From assembly GCA_020852815.1 (NCBI GenBank), contig JADZAN010000028.1, positions 62,001-126,000 on the forward strand: a DNA stretch of 64,000 nt. Direction: 5' to 3'. The notes beneath the pieces are model-generated. The model did not search any database, was not told the origin of the DNA, and saw only the letters and a program-made list of their open reading frames with translations. Positions within the stretch are counted from its first letter, which is position 1, and every line of letters begins with the position of its first letter. This DNA comes from Gemmatimonadaceae bacterium. GTDB lineage: Bacteria; Gemmatimonadota; Gemmatimonadetes; Gemmatimonadales; Gemmatimonadaceae. Below, one piece after another: positions 35,920 to 45,783 of this stretch. The translations under genes and the position numbers were made by a program.

Positions 35920-38900
35920 ATGCATCAGGTGCAGTTCGAACCTCGGCGCGGGCTTCGTGCCCTCGCCTCCCCCCTCGCGGTGCTCGCGGCCCTGGCGTTC
36001 ACGACACCCCTCCCTCGCGCGGTCCAGGCGCAACAACCCCAGATCACCGGGCGTGTGACGGCGGAGGATGTGTCAGAGCCGCTGTCCGACGTCCGGGTCG
36101 TGGTTGTCGGGACGTCGGTCTTCACGGTGACCAACGCGCAGGGGACGTACACGTTGCGCGGACTTCCGGCCGGGAGCTACGAGGTGCGCGTCCTGCGGGT
36201 GGGCTACGCGGAGCAGAAGAAGGCGGTGGCCGTGTCGGCTGGCGGCCCCGCGGTCACGCTCAACTTCGCGATGGTGCGCACGGTGGTGCAGCTGCAAGCG
36301 GTGGTCACCACCGCCACCGGTGAGCAGCGCCGCGTGGAGCTGGGGAACTCGGTGGCCACGATCGACGCCGCCAAGACGGTGGAGAGCGGGAGCGTGAAGA
36401 ACATGGGTGACCTGCTGGTGGCCAAGGCCGCCGGCGTGCAGATCCTCCCCGCGAACATGACCGCTGGCGGAAGCCGCGTCCGCATTCGCGGGACGTCGTC
36501 GCTCTCGCTCTCGAACGATCCGATCTACGTGATCGACGGCGTGCGCATGACCAGCACCGGCGGCACCGGGATCGGCGTGGGCGGGACGGCGCCGAGCCGG
36601 GTGAACGACATCAATCCCGAGGAGATCGAGAACATCGAGGTGGTGAAGGGGCCGTCAGCGGCAACGCTGTACGGCACCGACGCCGCCAACGGGGTGGTGG
36701 TCATCACCACCAAGCGCGGGCGCGCCGGCGCCGCGCGGTGGAACGTGTACGGCGAGCAGGGGGTGATCCAGGACAAGAACGACTACCCCTCGACCTACGC
36801 CATCCTTGGGCATGCGCCGGCCACGCCGACGGTGGCGCGCCGCTGCTGGCTGTACGAGACCGCCCTCGGCACCTGCGTCGAGGACAGCACGGCGGTCCTC
36901 AACCTCTACAAGGACAAGGACCTTTCTCCCATCAAGGATGGGTGGCGCTGGCAGGGGGGCGCGCAGGTGTCGGGCGGCACCGATGCCGTGCGCTACTTCG
37001 TCAGCGGTGAGTACGAGAGCGAGGCCGGGCCGCTGGGGATCCCCGACTACGACCGCCGCCGCTTCGACTCGCTGCAGGTGCGCATCTACGACTACATGAA
37101 CCGCCCCAACGTGGCGATCAAGGGGTCGTATCGCGCCAACCTCAACATCGCGCCCACGCCCAAGCTCGACCTCGGCGTCACCTCCAACTTCATCAAGCTC
37201 AACCAGCGGCTGCCGCAGGTCGACAACAACGTCAACTCGTTCTGGTACAACGGGACGGTGGGCTACGGCTACAAGAACGCGGGCCCCAACTACACGGCGC
37301 GCGGCTCGTTAGGCCAACCGCTGCAGGGATGGAACCTCTTCACCCCGGGCGACATCTTCCAGTACAGCACGCAGCAGGAAGTGCAGCGCACCATCAACGC
37401 GGCCACGGCCAACTGGCGTCCGTTCTCGTGGATGCAGAACCGCGCCGACATCGGGCTCGACCTCTCCGACCGCGTCGACTTCCAGCTGTGCCGCTTTGGC
37501 GAGTGCTCCGATTTCGGCACCAACCGCCTGGGGCGCGCCGTCGACGTGCGCGCCGACATCCGCAACATCACGGTGAACCTGGGGTCGACCGCCACCTGGC
37601 AGTTCGCGCCGTGGCTCAACTTCAAGACGACCGGCGGCGTGCAGTACGTGAACTTCTCGTTCAAGACCGCCACGGCGCAGGGCTCCACCCTTCCGCCGGG
37701 CGCCGAGACGCCGTCGGCCGGGACCATCCCCGCCGTGGGGTCGGGTACGACGCTGCAGAAGACGCTGGGGCTCTTCGTCGAGGAGCAGGCGTCCATCAAC
37801 GACCGCCTCTTCCTCACGGCCGCCGTCCGCACCGACCAGAACTCGGCGTTCGGCACGGAGTTCCAACGCGTGTACTACCCCAAGGGGTCGCTCTCGTGGG
37901 TCGTCTCCGACGAGAGCTTCTTCCCCAAGCTGTCGTGGCTGTCGTCGTTGCGCCTGCGCACGGCGTTCGGCGCCTCCGGCGTGCAGCCGGGCCCCAACGA
38001 TGCATTGCGCACCTTCGCGGTCGCGACGACCAACATCGCCGGTTCCGAAGTCGCCGGGCTCCGCTCCAGCCTGCTCGGCAACACCAAGCTCAAGCCCGAG
38101 CGCACGCAGGAACTCGAGTTCGGGACCGATTCGCGCTTCTTCAACGACAAGGTCAACCTCGAACTCACGTACTACAACAAGACGTCGAGCGACGCGCTCA
38201 TCGCCCAGACCATCGCCCCGTCCGCCGGATCGGCGGCCACGACGGTGCTGGCCAACCTGGGTGAAGTGCGCAACTCGGGGTACGAGGCGCTCCTCAGCGC
38301 GCAGCTCCTGGCGCGCAGGCTTGTCTCCTGGGACCTGACGATCTCCGCGTCGCGCAACAGCAACGAGTTGCTCACGCTGGGCACCGACGCCGCGGGCAAG
38401 CCCATCCCGCCCATCATCGGCACGTCGACGCAGCAGCGCCCGGGCTATCCGCTCAACGGCTACTGGCAGCGCAACTTCTCGTACAACGATGCCAACAAGG
38501 ACGGGATCATCGTCCCGGCCGAAGTCACCATCGCCGACTCCATCACGTACCAGGGCTACTCGCAGCCGCGCCTCGAACTCTCGTTCGTGAACGGCCTCGA
38601 CCTGTTCAACCGTCGCGTCCGCATCTCGTCGCTCATTGACCACAAGAGCGGCTACAAGGTGCTCAACTCCGAGCAGCAGTTCCTCTGCCAGCAGTCGCTG
38701 TCGTGCAAGGCGACGTCGAGCCACGACGCCACGCTGTTCGAGCAGGCTCGCGCGATTGCCCAGCGCTTCAAGACGCCACAGACCACCGCCGGCTACATGG
38801 AAGAGGTGTCGTTCACCCGCATTCGCGAGGTGTCCGTCACGTACAACGTCTCGCCCGAATGGTCGCGCCGCCTCTTCAAATCGCAGAGCGTCGGCATCGT

Positions 38901-39045
38901 CGGCGCCGTCCGCAACCTTGCCATCTTCTCCGACTGGACCGGCGTGGACCCGGAACAGAACTACGGCGAGGCCAACCTCCAGCAGACACTGCTGACCGCG
39001 GGCCCGCCGCGCTACTTCACCGTGCGCGTCAACGTGCGTTACTGA
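35920..39045 (+). CDS. SusC/RagA-family TonB-linked outer-membrane transporter (second copy)
   Basis: A 1041-residue outer-membrane transporter. A signal peptide ends near VQAQQ. The CarboxypepD_reg domain follows (about 40-125, ITGRVTAEDVSEPLSDVRV). The plug has VRIRGTSSLSLSNDPIYVIDGVR and INPEEIENIEVVKGPSAATLYGTDAANGVVVITTKRG, and the large barrel ends YFTVRVNVRY. GGAGGAA stands five bases before the ATG. It differs in length and loops from the copy at 25.7-28.7 kb and so should carry another substrate. The susD-like gene follows after 24 bases. Upstream is a 250-bp gap that includes a small inverted repeat (ATCCTG/CAGGAT at 35761-35776) of unknown meaning. Confidence 0.92.
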   Translation: MHQVQFEPRRGLRALASPLAVLAALAFTTPLPRAVQAQQPQITGRVTAEDVSEPLSDVRVVVVGTSVFTVTNAQGTYTLRGLPAGSYEVRVLRVGYAEQKKAVAVSAGGPAVTLNFAMVRTVVQLQAVVTTATGEQRRVELGNSVATIDAAKTVESGSVKNMGDLLVAKAAGVQILPANMTAGGSRVRIRGTSSLSLSNDPIYVIDGVRMTSTGGTGIGVGGTAPSRVNDINPEEIENIEVVKGPSAATLYGTDAANGVVVITTKRGRAGAARWNVYGEQGVIQDKNDYPSTYAILGHAPATPTVARRCWLYETALGTCVEDSTAVLNLYKDKDLSPIKDGWRWQGGAQVSGGTDAVRYFVSGEYESEAGPLGIPDYDRRRFDSLQVRIYDYMNRPNVAIKGSYRANLNIAPTPKLDLGVTSNFIKLNQRLPQVDNNVNSFWYNGTVGYGYKNAGPNYTARGSLGQPLQGWNLFTPGDIFQYSTQQEVQRTINAATANWRPFSWMQNRADIGLDLSDRVDFQLCRFGECSDFGTNRLGRAVDVRADIRNITVNLGSTATWQFAPWLNFKTTGGVQYVNFSFKTATAQGSTLPPGAETPSAGTIPAVGSGTTLQKTLGLFVEEQASINDRLFLTAAVRTDQNSAFGTEFQRVYYPKGSLSWVVSDESFFPKLSWLSSLRLRTAFGASGVQPGPNDALRTFAVATTNIAGSEVAGLRSSLLGNTKLKPERTQELEFGTDSRFFNDKVNLELTYYNKTSSDALIAQTIAPSAGSAATTVLANLGEVRNSGYEALLSAQLLARRLVSWDLTISASRNSNELLTLGTDAAGKPIPPIIGTSTQQRPGYPLNGYWQRNFSYNDANKDGIIVPAEVTIADSITYQGYSQPRLELSFVNGLDLFNRRVRISSLIDHKSGYKVLNSEQQFLCQQSLSCKATSSHDATLFEQARAIAQRFKTPQTTAGYMEEVSFTRIREVSVTYNVSPEWSRRLFKSQSVGIVGAVRNLAIFSDWTGVDPEQNYGEANLQQTLLTAGPPRYFTVRVNVRY

Positions 39046-39069
39046 ACCCAAACGGCCGAGACCATCACC

Positions 39070-40452
39070 ATGACAACGATCATTTCGCGTCATCGTGGGA
39101 TCCTGACCGCCGGGGTCATGATCCTCACCGCCGCCATCATCGGCGGCTGCAGCAACTTCCAGGACCGCCTCCTCGCGGCTCCCGATCCGGACGTCATCAA
39201 CCCATCGTCGGTGAACTCCGCCGCCGGTGCCGAAGCCATGCGCATCGGCGCGCTCTCGCGCTTGCGCAACATCACGGCAGGAGGCGAGGGGGCCTGGATG
39301 CTCGGCGGGCTGCTGGCCGATGAGTGGAAGTCCGGCGATACCTTCCTGCAGCGCAACGAGACGGACCAGCGCATCATCCAGGAGAACAACGCCAACGTCC
39401 AGGGGATGATGCGCGAGATCTATCGCGTGCGCACCTCGGCGCGCGAGGCGCTGGGCGTGCTCAAGTCGTTCGTGCCCGGGACGCCGGCGTACCAGGGGCA
39501 GATGTACTGGTCCATGGCCATCGCCGAAGTCACGCTCGCCGAGTCGTTCTGCAACGGCACACCGCTCGGCGATGCCTCCACCGGCGCGCCGGTCTATGGT
39601 CCACCGCTCACCAACCAGGCGGTGTTCCAGCTCGCGCTCGCACACGCCGACAGCGCCGTGACGCTGGCCAGCGGGACCGACGCGACATCGACGGCGATTC
39701 GCAACGCCGCGGCCGTGACCAAGGCGCGCATCCAGCTCGCCCTGGGACAGTTCACCAACGTGGCGGCGACCGTGAGTGCGGTCCCCACGAGCTTCCAGCA
39801 CCTGGCGACGTTCGCGCTCACCTCGGGCGACAACCAGATCTGGAGCCTGAACACCAGCCAGAAACGGTGGGTGGTGGGCGACTCGTTCGACGTGGGCGGG
39901 CGCATCACCAACGCCCTTCCGTTCGCCTCGTCAGGCGATCCGCGGGTGAAGGTGACGGGGAACTCCTCGGCGTCGTCGCCGGCGGGGAAGGCGTTCGACG
40001 GCTCGACCAGCTTCATCTCGCTCCTCAACTTCGGCCGGTCGGAGTCGACGCCGATCGTGTCGGGGCTCGACGCGCGGTTGTACGAGGCGGAAGCGCTGTT
40101 GCAGGCCAACAACTACACGGGGATGATGACGGTCCTCAATGGGCTGCGGGCCGCGCCACCCAACCTCGGGACGTTCACCCCGGCGGCGATGGCGGCACTT
40201 GGCGCTCCCGCCGACCGGAATGCCGCGATCGACGTGTACTTCCGGGAAAAGGCGTTCTGGACCTTTGGGCGCGGCCAACGCCTGGGTGACCTGCGGCGCC
40301 TCGTGCGTCAGTACGGCCGCGCGCAGGCCAACGTCTTCCCCTCGGGGCAGTTCTTCAAGGGCGGCAGCTACGGGAGCGATGTCAACTTCCCCGTGACCGT
40401 CGACGAGCAGAACAACCCGGACTTCAAGGGGTGCATCGACCGCAACGCCTGA
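39070..40452 (+). CDS. SusD/RagB-family outer-membrane lipoprotein (second copy)
   Basis: A 460-residue surface lipoprotein paired with the SusC-like transporter 24 bases upstream. The lipobox is I-G-G-C, followed by SNFQDRLLAAPDPDVINP, typical of the family. The N-terminal half is helical, with repeated Ala-rich TPR-like segments. The C-terminus carries ARLYEAEALLQANNY and FREKAFWTFGRGQRLGDLRRLVRQYGR, the SusD hallmark. It ends KGCIDRNA, which differs from the first copy. A good terminator lies about 50 bases past the stop, so the pair is a closed two-gene operon. Confidence 0.9.
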   Translation: MTTIISRHRGILTAGVMILTAAIIGGCSNFQDRLLAAPDPDVINPSSVNSAAGAEAMRIGALSRLRNITAGGEGAWMLGGLLADEWKSGDTFLQRNETDQRIIQENNANVQGMMREIYRVRTSAREALGVLKSFVPGTPAYQGQMYWSMAIAEVTLAESFCNGTPLGDASTGAPVYGPPLTNQAVFQLALAHADSAVTLASGTDATSTAIRNAAAVTKARIQLALGQFTNVAATVSAVPTSFQHLATFALTSGDNQIWSLNTSQKRWVVGDSFDVGGRITNALPFASSGDPRVKVTGNSSASSPAGKAFDGSTSFISLLNFGRSESTPIVSGLDARLYEAEALLQANNYTGMMTVLNGLRAAPPNLGTFTPAAMAALGAPADRNAAIDVYFREKAFWTFGRGQRLGDLRRLVRQYGRAQANVFPSGQFFKGGSYGSDVNFPVTVDEQNNPDFKGCIDRNA

Positions 40453-40501
40453 CGGGGTGATTGCCGTCGCCGCTGCACAACTGGAATCACGCAACGACAA
40501 G

Positions 40502-40530
40502 CGCTCCGGCCGCATGGCCGGGGCGTTTTG
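40502..40530 (+). terminator. Terminator after the second SusCD pair
   Basis: An inverted repeat with arms CGCTCCGGCC and GGCCGGGGCG (one G-T pair) has a 4-base loop and is followed by TTTTG. It starts about 50 bases past the susD-like stop. Confidence 0.85.
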
Positions 40531-40669
40531 TCATGGTTCCACCGATGCGCGCATGGCGAACGGTACAACACCTTTTGCTTTGTGCACGTTCGAGTAGAGT
40601 TGTTCCTCAGCAGCACCGGCGCGCGTGGTGATCGTGCGTCGGCATTCCTAAACGTTTCATGACCCTTTC

Positions 40670-43600
40670 ATGACTCGCCCATTCGTCCATCGGCGTTTCA
40701 ACCGCTTGGCCCTCGCGTGGCTGACGGCGGCCGCCCTTCCCGTCACGTTGCCGGCGCAGGGCTCGGCGCCGTTCGAGGCGGATTCCACCACGCTCGCGGC
40801 GTTCCGGTGGCGCCTCATTGGCCCCGCCAACACGATGGGGCGCATTTCCGACATCGCGGGGATTCCGTCGCCCTCCAAGACGCTCTTCGTCGCCGCCGCG
40901 GCGGGGGGGATCTGGAAGTCGACCAACAGCGGCACCACGTGGCGCCCCGTCTTCGACAACCAGCGCGTGATCTCGATGGGGATGCTCGCCATTGCCCCTA
41001 GCGACACGATGCAGGTGTGGGCGGGGTCGGGCGAGCCCAACTCGCGCAACTCGATCTCGCCGGGCGGCGGCATCTACAAGTCGACCGACGGCGGGCTCAC
41101 CTGGAAGCTGATGGGGCTGGAGAAGACACAGACCATCGGGCGCATCGTGGTGCACCCCACCAACCCCAACATCGTCTACGTTGCCGCGTTAGGCGCCATC
41201 TGGAACGCCAACAAGGAACGCGGGCTGTACAAGACCATCGACGGCGGTACCACGTGGGAGCTGGTCAAGTTCATCTCCGAGAAGGCGGGTGTGGTCGATG
41301 TGCAGCTCGACCCGGCCAACCCCGACGTTGTCTGGGCGGCGAGCTACGAGCGCGTGCGCGGCCCCTACTTCCTCAAGTCGGGCGGCCCGGGGTCGGCGCT
41401 CTGGAAGTCGACCGACGCCGGGAAGACGTGGACGGAGGTGAAGGGGGGCGGCTTCCCCGAGACGCTCAAGGGGCGCATCTCGATCGCCATCGCCCAGTCC
41501 AACCCCAGGGTGATGTACACGATGGTGGAGGCCGACACCGCGCCGAACGCCAAGCCGGACAAGACTAAAAAGCCGCAGGAGAAGCCGAGCGGGCTCTATC
41601 GCTCGGCAGACGGCGGCGTGACGTGGGAGCGCACCAACAACGAGAACGTGCGCCCCTTCTACTACTCGCAGGTGCGCGTGCACCCGCGGAACCCCGACCG
41701 CGTCTACTGGTCGTCGACGCCGGTGAAGGTCTCGGACGACGGCGGCAAGACGGCGAAGAACGCCACCGTGGGCGTGCACGTGGACCACCACGCCATGTGG
41801 ATCGACCCTAACGATCCGGATCGCATGGTGGTGGGGAACGACGGCGGCATCGCCATCTCCTACGACCAGGGCGGGAGCTACGACGTCCCCAGCACGCTCC
41901 CCGTCTCGCAGGCGTACAACGTCTCGTTCGACATGTCGGTGCCGTATCGCGTGTGCACGGGGCTGCAGGACAACGGCTCGTGGTGCGGCCCGTCGCGCCG
42001 CAAGCAGGGCGGGATCACCAACGCCATGTGGGCCACCGTTGCCGGGGGCGACGGCTTTGTCACGCAGCAGGACCCCACCGACCCCAACACCATCTACGCC
42101 GAGTCGCAGGGCGGGAACATCTCGCGCTTCAACTTCGCCACGAGCGAGCGCGTGTCGCTGGTGAAGCCCAACTGGCGCCCGCGCTACCAGCAGTGGGAAG
42201 ACTCGATCCTCACCGAGCGCCCCGACACCACGGCCTCGATGTCGAAGGAGCAGAAGAAGCGCATCGACGCCTTCCGCGCGCAGCAGAAGACCGACTCGGT
42301 CGCCTTCGACCTGCGCTGGAACTGGAACACGCCGTACATCATCTCCGCGCACAACCCGTCGGTGCTCTACTTCGGCGCCAACCGCGTGCTCAAGAGCACC
42401 AAGCGCGGCGACGAGATGTACCCCATCTCCCCCGACCTGTCCTACGCCGACACGATGAAGGTGCGCGTGTCGACGCGCACAACCGGCGGCATCACGACCG
42501 ACGCCACCGGCGCCGAGACGTACGGGACGATCGTCTCGCTGGCCGAGTCGCCCATTCGCCCGGGAATCCTCTTTGCCGGCACCGACGACGGGCGTGTATG
42601 GGTCTCGAAGAACGATGGCGGGACGTGGGACGAGCTCTCGAAGAACTTCCCGGGGCTCGCGCCTAACGCATACGTGAGCGAGATCGAGCCGTCGCCGCAC
42701 GACTCCATGTCGGTCTTCGTGACGTTCGACAACCATCGCGTCGGCGACTTTGCGCCGTACGTCTACGCCTCGTCGGACTTTGGCAAGTCGTTCAGGTCCA
42801 TCGCCGCCAACCTCCCCACCGGCGGCCCGGACTTCGTGCACGTCATCAAGCAGGATCCGTCCAACCCCGATCTCCTCTTCGTCGGGACCGACGTGGGCGT
42901 CTTCGTCTCGCTCAACAAGGGGCAGAGCTGGCAACGCTTCATGTCGGGGCTCCCCACCGTCCCGGTCAACGACCTCAAGATCCACCCGCGCGACAAGGAA
43001 CTCATCGCCGCAACGCACGGCCGCTCGGTCTACGTCGTCGACATCGCCGCGTTGCAGCAGCTCAAGCCGGACGTGGTCGCCGCCGAGGCGTATCTCTTCA
43101 AGCCCAGAACGGCGTTCCAGTTCGGCGAGATGGCGTTCGAAGGGCAATCGGTGGGGCACCAGTTCTTCCAGACGCCCAACACGCAGTACGGCGCCGAGAT
43201 TTCGTATCGCCTGTCGACCCGCGGACAGGGGCAGGTGCGCGTCGTGATCCAGGATGTCACGGGCGACACGATTCGCACGCTCAACGGCCCCTCGACCCTG
43301 GGGACGCACAAGGTCACGTGGGACTATCGCGGCAAGGCGCCGGCGCCGCCGCCGCTCTCGCCGGCCGGCAAGCGCGACTCGATCCTCACCGCGCGCCGCG
43401 CCGACTTCGTCTTCGACTCGTTAGGGAAGGCGGGGATGGACACCGTGGCGCTCGGTCGCTTCCGCCGCATGCTGCAGGGGGGCGACATGCAGCAGATGGC
43501 GCAGATGTTCATGGGCGGCGGGATGGGGCAGTCGACGGTCTGGAATGCGCGCCCGGGTGAGCAGGCTGCCGCTCAGCGCGGTGGAGGCGGTGGAGGGCGC

Positions 43601-43873
43601 GGTGCGGCGGCCGGCGCCGCCGCGGCCGCAGGAATCACCGATCCCAACGTCGCCTTCCAGATCGTCCAGCTCCTCAATCCTCGTGGGGGTGGGGGAGGCG
43701 GAGGCTTCAACATCCCCGGTGCCCCGCGCACGCAGGCCCCCATCGTCCAGCCGGGCGACTACCTGGTCTCGATCACCGTGAACGGGAAGACGCTCAAGCA
43801 GACGCTGCGCGTCGAGCGCGCCAGCGGCTCGGGCGTGGTCTCGTCGTTCTTCGAGGAGGACGACGGGCGCTGA
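40670..43873 (+). CDS. Secreted VPS10/BNR-repeat beta-propeller protein with Gly-rich tail
   Basis: A 1067-residue exported protein, signal peptide ending near LPAQG. Residues about 40-800 form VPS10-like beta-propeller blades marked by repeated Asp-box motifs (WKSTNSGTTW, YKSTDGGLTW, YKTIDGGTTW, WKSTDAGKTW, YRSADGGVTW, WVSKNDGGTW). Such proteins are often annotated as glycosyl hydrolases or sialidase-like, but no catalytic set can be confirmed. After residue about 800 comes a beta-rich region with STLGTHKVTWDYRGKAP. The C-terminal 200 residues contain an Ala/Gly-rich stretch with runs of five to seven Gly. The gene stands alone, 130 bases past the SusCD terminator, and is followed by its own hairpin. 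Confidence 0.88.
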   Translation: MTRPFVHRRFNRLALAWLTAAALPVTLPAQGSAPFEADSTTLAAFRWRLIGPANTMGRISDIAGIPSPSKTLFVAAAAGGIWKSTNSGTTWRPVFDNQRVISMGMLAIAPSDTMQVWAGSGEPNSRNSISPGGGIYKSTDGGLTWKLMGLEKTQTIGRIVVHPTNPNIVYVAALGAIWNANKERGLYKTIDGGTTWELVKFISEKAGVVDVQLDPANPDVVWAASYERVRGPYFLKSGGPGSALWKSTDAGKTWTEVKGGGFPETLKGRISIAIAQSNPRVMYTMVEADTAPNAKPDKTKKPQEKPSGLYRSADGGVTWERTNNENVRPFYYSQVRVHPRNPDRVYWSSTPVKVSDDGGKTAKNATVGVHVDHHAMWIDPNDPDRMVVGNDGGIAISYDQGGSYDVPSTLPVSQAYNVSFDMSVPYRVCTGLQDNGSWCGPSRRKQGGITNAMWATVAGGDGFVTQQDPTDPNTIYAESQGGNISRFNFATSERVSLVKPNWRPRYQQWEDSILTERPDTTASMSKEQKKRIDAFRAQQKTDSVAFDLRWNWNTPYIISAHNPSVLYFGANRVLKSTKRGDEMYPISPDLSYADTMKVRVSTRTTGGITTDATGAETYGTIVSLAESPIRPGILFAGTDDGRVWVSKNDGGTWDELSKNFPGLAPNAYVSEIEPSPHDSMSVFVTFDNHRVGDFAPYVYASSDFGKSFRSIAANLPTGGPDFVHVIKQDPSNPDLLFVGTDVGVFVSLNKGQSWQRFMSGLPTVPVNDLKIHPRDKELIAATHGRSVYVVDIAALQQLKPDVVAAEAYLFKPRTAFQFGEMAFEGQSVGHQFFQTPNTQYGAEISYRLSTRGQGQVRVVIQDVTGDTIRTLNGPSTLGTHKVTWDYRGKAPAPPPLSPAGKRDSILTARRADFVFDSLGKAGMDTVALGRFRRMLQGGDMQQMAQMFMGGGMGQSTVWNARPGEQAAAQRGGGGGGRGAAAGAAAAAGITDPNVAFQIVQLLNPRGGGGGGGFNIPGAPRTQAPIVQPGDYLVSITVNGKTLKQTLRVERASGSGVVSSFFEEDDGR

Positions 43874-43896
43874 CCCCGGGCGCACGCTCGGTACAG

Positions 43897-43928
43897 ACGG
43901 CCCCCGCCCATTCGTGGACGGGGGCCGT
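43897..43928 (+). terminator. Terminator-like hairpin after the VPS10 gene
   Basis: A perfect 10-bp inverted repeat, ACGGCCCCCG (43897-43906) and CGGGGGCCGT (43919-43928), has a 12-base loop and begins 24 bases past the stop codon. The T tract is short (TTCCGTT), so termination may be partial. Confidence 0.7.
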
Positions 43929-44125
43929 TCCGTTGGAACACCGGTCGTCTCAGCGTTTAGTGATAAGGTTGTCGCGGGGGCTGCCGCGCGTGACATTTGG
44001 GATCATTGCACGAAGTCTCCCGTCGCGCTCGCCCCACCGCCCCCGCGCCCCCTCCACCCTCGTCCCAGCGGTGCGCGGTCTGGCCGTTGCGCCGCTCTCC
44101 GTTCGTTCCATCAAGGACTCGGTCA

Positions 44126-45730
44126 GTGCTGCACTCGACCCATCGTTTCGGTCCTCGTCGCATGGCGCCGCTGCTGGTAGCGGCGTCCGTCCTCGTGCTC
44201 GGCGCGGGAGCGCTTGGGGCACAGCAGCGCACGCCGCCAAGAAAGGCGCCCGCCAAGCCACCGGTCGTCGCCCCCAAGGCGGGGGGCGAGAAGGGCGATA
44301 GCGCCGCCGCCCCCAAAGTCGAGGCATCGCCGGCGCCGAAGATCGCCATCGCATCCATTACCGGCACCGTTTTCGACTCGCTGCACGGTGTCCCGCTCTC
44401 GGCGGCCACGGTGAGCATCGAGGGGACCGATCGCCTCGCCATCACCACGGAGCGTGGTGTCTTCCGCATCGACAGCATCCCGCCGGGCACGCATCGCCTC
44501 AAGGTCGACCACATCGTGCTCGACTCGCTGGGCATTGCCATGATCACGGCGCCGTTCGAGCTCAAGGACGGCTCGGCGGAGATGATGACGCTGTCCATTC
44601 CGTCGTCGCAGACGCTGGTCGAGGTGTCGTGCCCGGCCGCCAGGCGCAACCTGGGGCCAGGGGCCGTGATCGGCCGCCTGCTGGACGCCGATGACGATCA
44701 CCCGGTGGAAGGGGCGCGCGTCTCGGTAGCGTGGCTCGAGATGTCGCTCAATGCCGGGCTGCGAAAGATTCCGCGCGTGCGCGAGGCATTGAGCGGTGCG
44801 GACGGCGTGTTCCGCATCTGCGGGCTTCCGGCCAACTTCGAGGGAACACTGCAGGCGATCCTCAAGGGGGTCACCACCTCGGAGGTACGCGTGAAGGCCG
44901 AGGGGACGCCGCTGGTGGTGCAGGGCCTTCGCATCGGGAACGCGAACACCGTCGTTGCCGCCAACGACTCATTGGCGCTCAAGCGACAGAAGGAAGCGGC
45001 CACCGGGCCGACTTTCTCCGCGGCGCGCCTGCACACGGGGAACGCCGTCCTCAACGGGCGCGTCACCAATGCCGCGGGCGCCGCGGTGGTCGGGGCGCGC
45101 GTCGACGTGATCGGGACGCCGGGTGCAACGCTCACCAAGGAGAACGGTGAGTTCTCCATTGCCAACCTGCCGTCGGGGACGCAGTCGGTGGTGGTGCGAC
45201 AGATCGGCTTTGCCCCCGAGGAGCGCGCCGTCGACCTGTCGACGCGCGCCCCCACGCGTCTCGAGGTGAAGATGACGCGCGCCGCGCAGGTGATGAACAC
45301 CATCGTCGTGAAGGCCGATCGCGAGGTGGGGCTCGAGAAGGTCGGCTTCTCCACGCGCAAGAAGGTGGGGGGTGGCTACTTCCTGGACGGCGACGAGATC
45401 CTCAAGCGCGCCCCCAACATGCTCACCGATGTCTTCCGCTCGATCCCGGGGCTGCGTGTGGTACCCTCCGGCAACGGGATGGACTACACCGTGGAGAGCG
45501 CACGCGCCGTCACGGGAAGCTGCGTCAAGTACTGGGTGGACGGCGCGCCGTTCGAGGCGGTCTTCCCCGGCGACGTGGATCGCATCCTGCCGCCTAACGA
45601 AATCGCGGCCATCGAGGTGTACAACGGCGTCTCGGTGCCGGCGCAGTTCCAGGCACCGGGCCAGAGTTCATGCGCCGCGGTGGTGCTGTGGAGCAAGACG
45701 CGCGTGGACCGGCCGCTGGGGAAGAAGTAG
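44126..45730 (+). CDS. Secreted CarboxypepD_reg / TonB-plug-like protein without beta barrel
   Basis: A 534-residue exported protein. The chosen GTG start has AAGGA upstream and gives a signal peptide ending near LGAQQ; an in-frame ATG at 44162 is also possible. A Pro/Lys/Ala-rich linker leads to a CarboxypepD_reg domain (ITGTVFDSLHGVPLSAATV), then a second related region. A third CarboxypepD_reg domain is clear (LNGRVTNAAGAAVVGARVDV). The last 130 residues look like a TonB-receptor plug (PNMLTDVFRSIPGLRV, then PPNEIAAIEVYNGVSVPAQF) ending in AAVVLWSKTR. In real receptors a beta barrel of several hundred residues follows; here the gene stops. Plug-only proteins of this kind may act as periplasmic partners of TonB or transporters; that is conjecture. 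Confidence 0.82.
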   Translation: MLHSTHRFGPRRMAPLLVAASVLVLGAGALGAQQRTPPRKAPAKPPVVAPKAGGEKGDSAAAPKVEASPAPKIAIASITGTVFDSLHGVPLSAATVSIEGTDRLAITTERGVFRIDSIPPGTHRLKVDHIVLDSLGIAMITAPFELKDGSAEMMTLSIPSSQTLVEVSCPAARRNLGPGAVIGRLLDADDDHPVEGARVSVAWLEMSLNAGLRKIPRVREALSGADGVFRICGLPANFEGTLQAILKGVTTSEVRVKAEGTPLVVQGLRIGNANTVVAANDSLALKRQKEAATGPTFSAARLHTGNAVLNGRVTNAAGAAVVGARVDVIGTPGATLTKENGEFSIANLPSGTQSVVVRQIGFAPEERAVDLSTRAPTRLEVKMTRAAQVMNTIVVKADREVGLEKVGFSTRKKVGGGYFLDGDEILKRAPNMLTDVFRSIPGLRVVPSGNGMDYTVESARAVTGSCVKYWVDGAPFEAVFPGDVDRILPPNEIAAIEVYNGVSVPAQFQAPGQSSCAAVVLWSKTRVDRPLGKK

Positions 45731-45756
45731 CGTCGACAGCAAGTCTCAACGTGATA

Positions 45757-45783
45757 AAGGGCGGCCACATGCGGGCCGCCCTT
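45757..45783. terminator. Bidirectional terminator between convergent genes
   Basis: A perfect inverted repeat, AAGGGCGGCC (45757-45766) and GGCCGCCCTT (45774-45783), has a 7-base loop and lies between the plug-protein stop and the convergent CDF transporter stop. It can serve both strands. Confidence 0.85.

Noticed and set aside
37309-39801. 830-codon minus-strand open frame
   Set aside because: It is the antisense of the second SusC/SusD pair; those have clear plug and SusD motifs.
40573-40600. Possible promoter (TTTTGC and TAGAGT, 16 bases apart) before the VPS10 gene
   Set aside because: The match to known -35/-10 boxes is poor and the sigma factor preferences of this organism are unknown.
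41189-43309. 706-codon minus-strand open frame
   Set aside because: It is the antisense of the VPS10/BNR gene, whose Asp-box repeats show the true frame.
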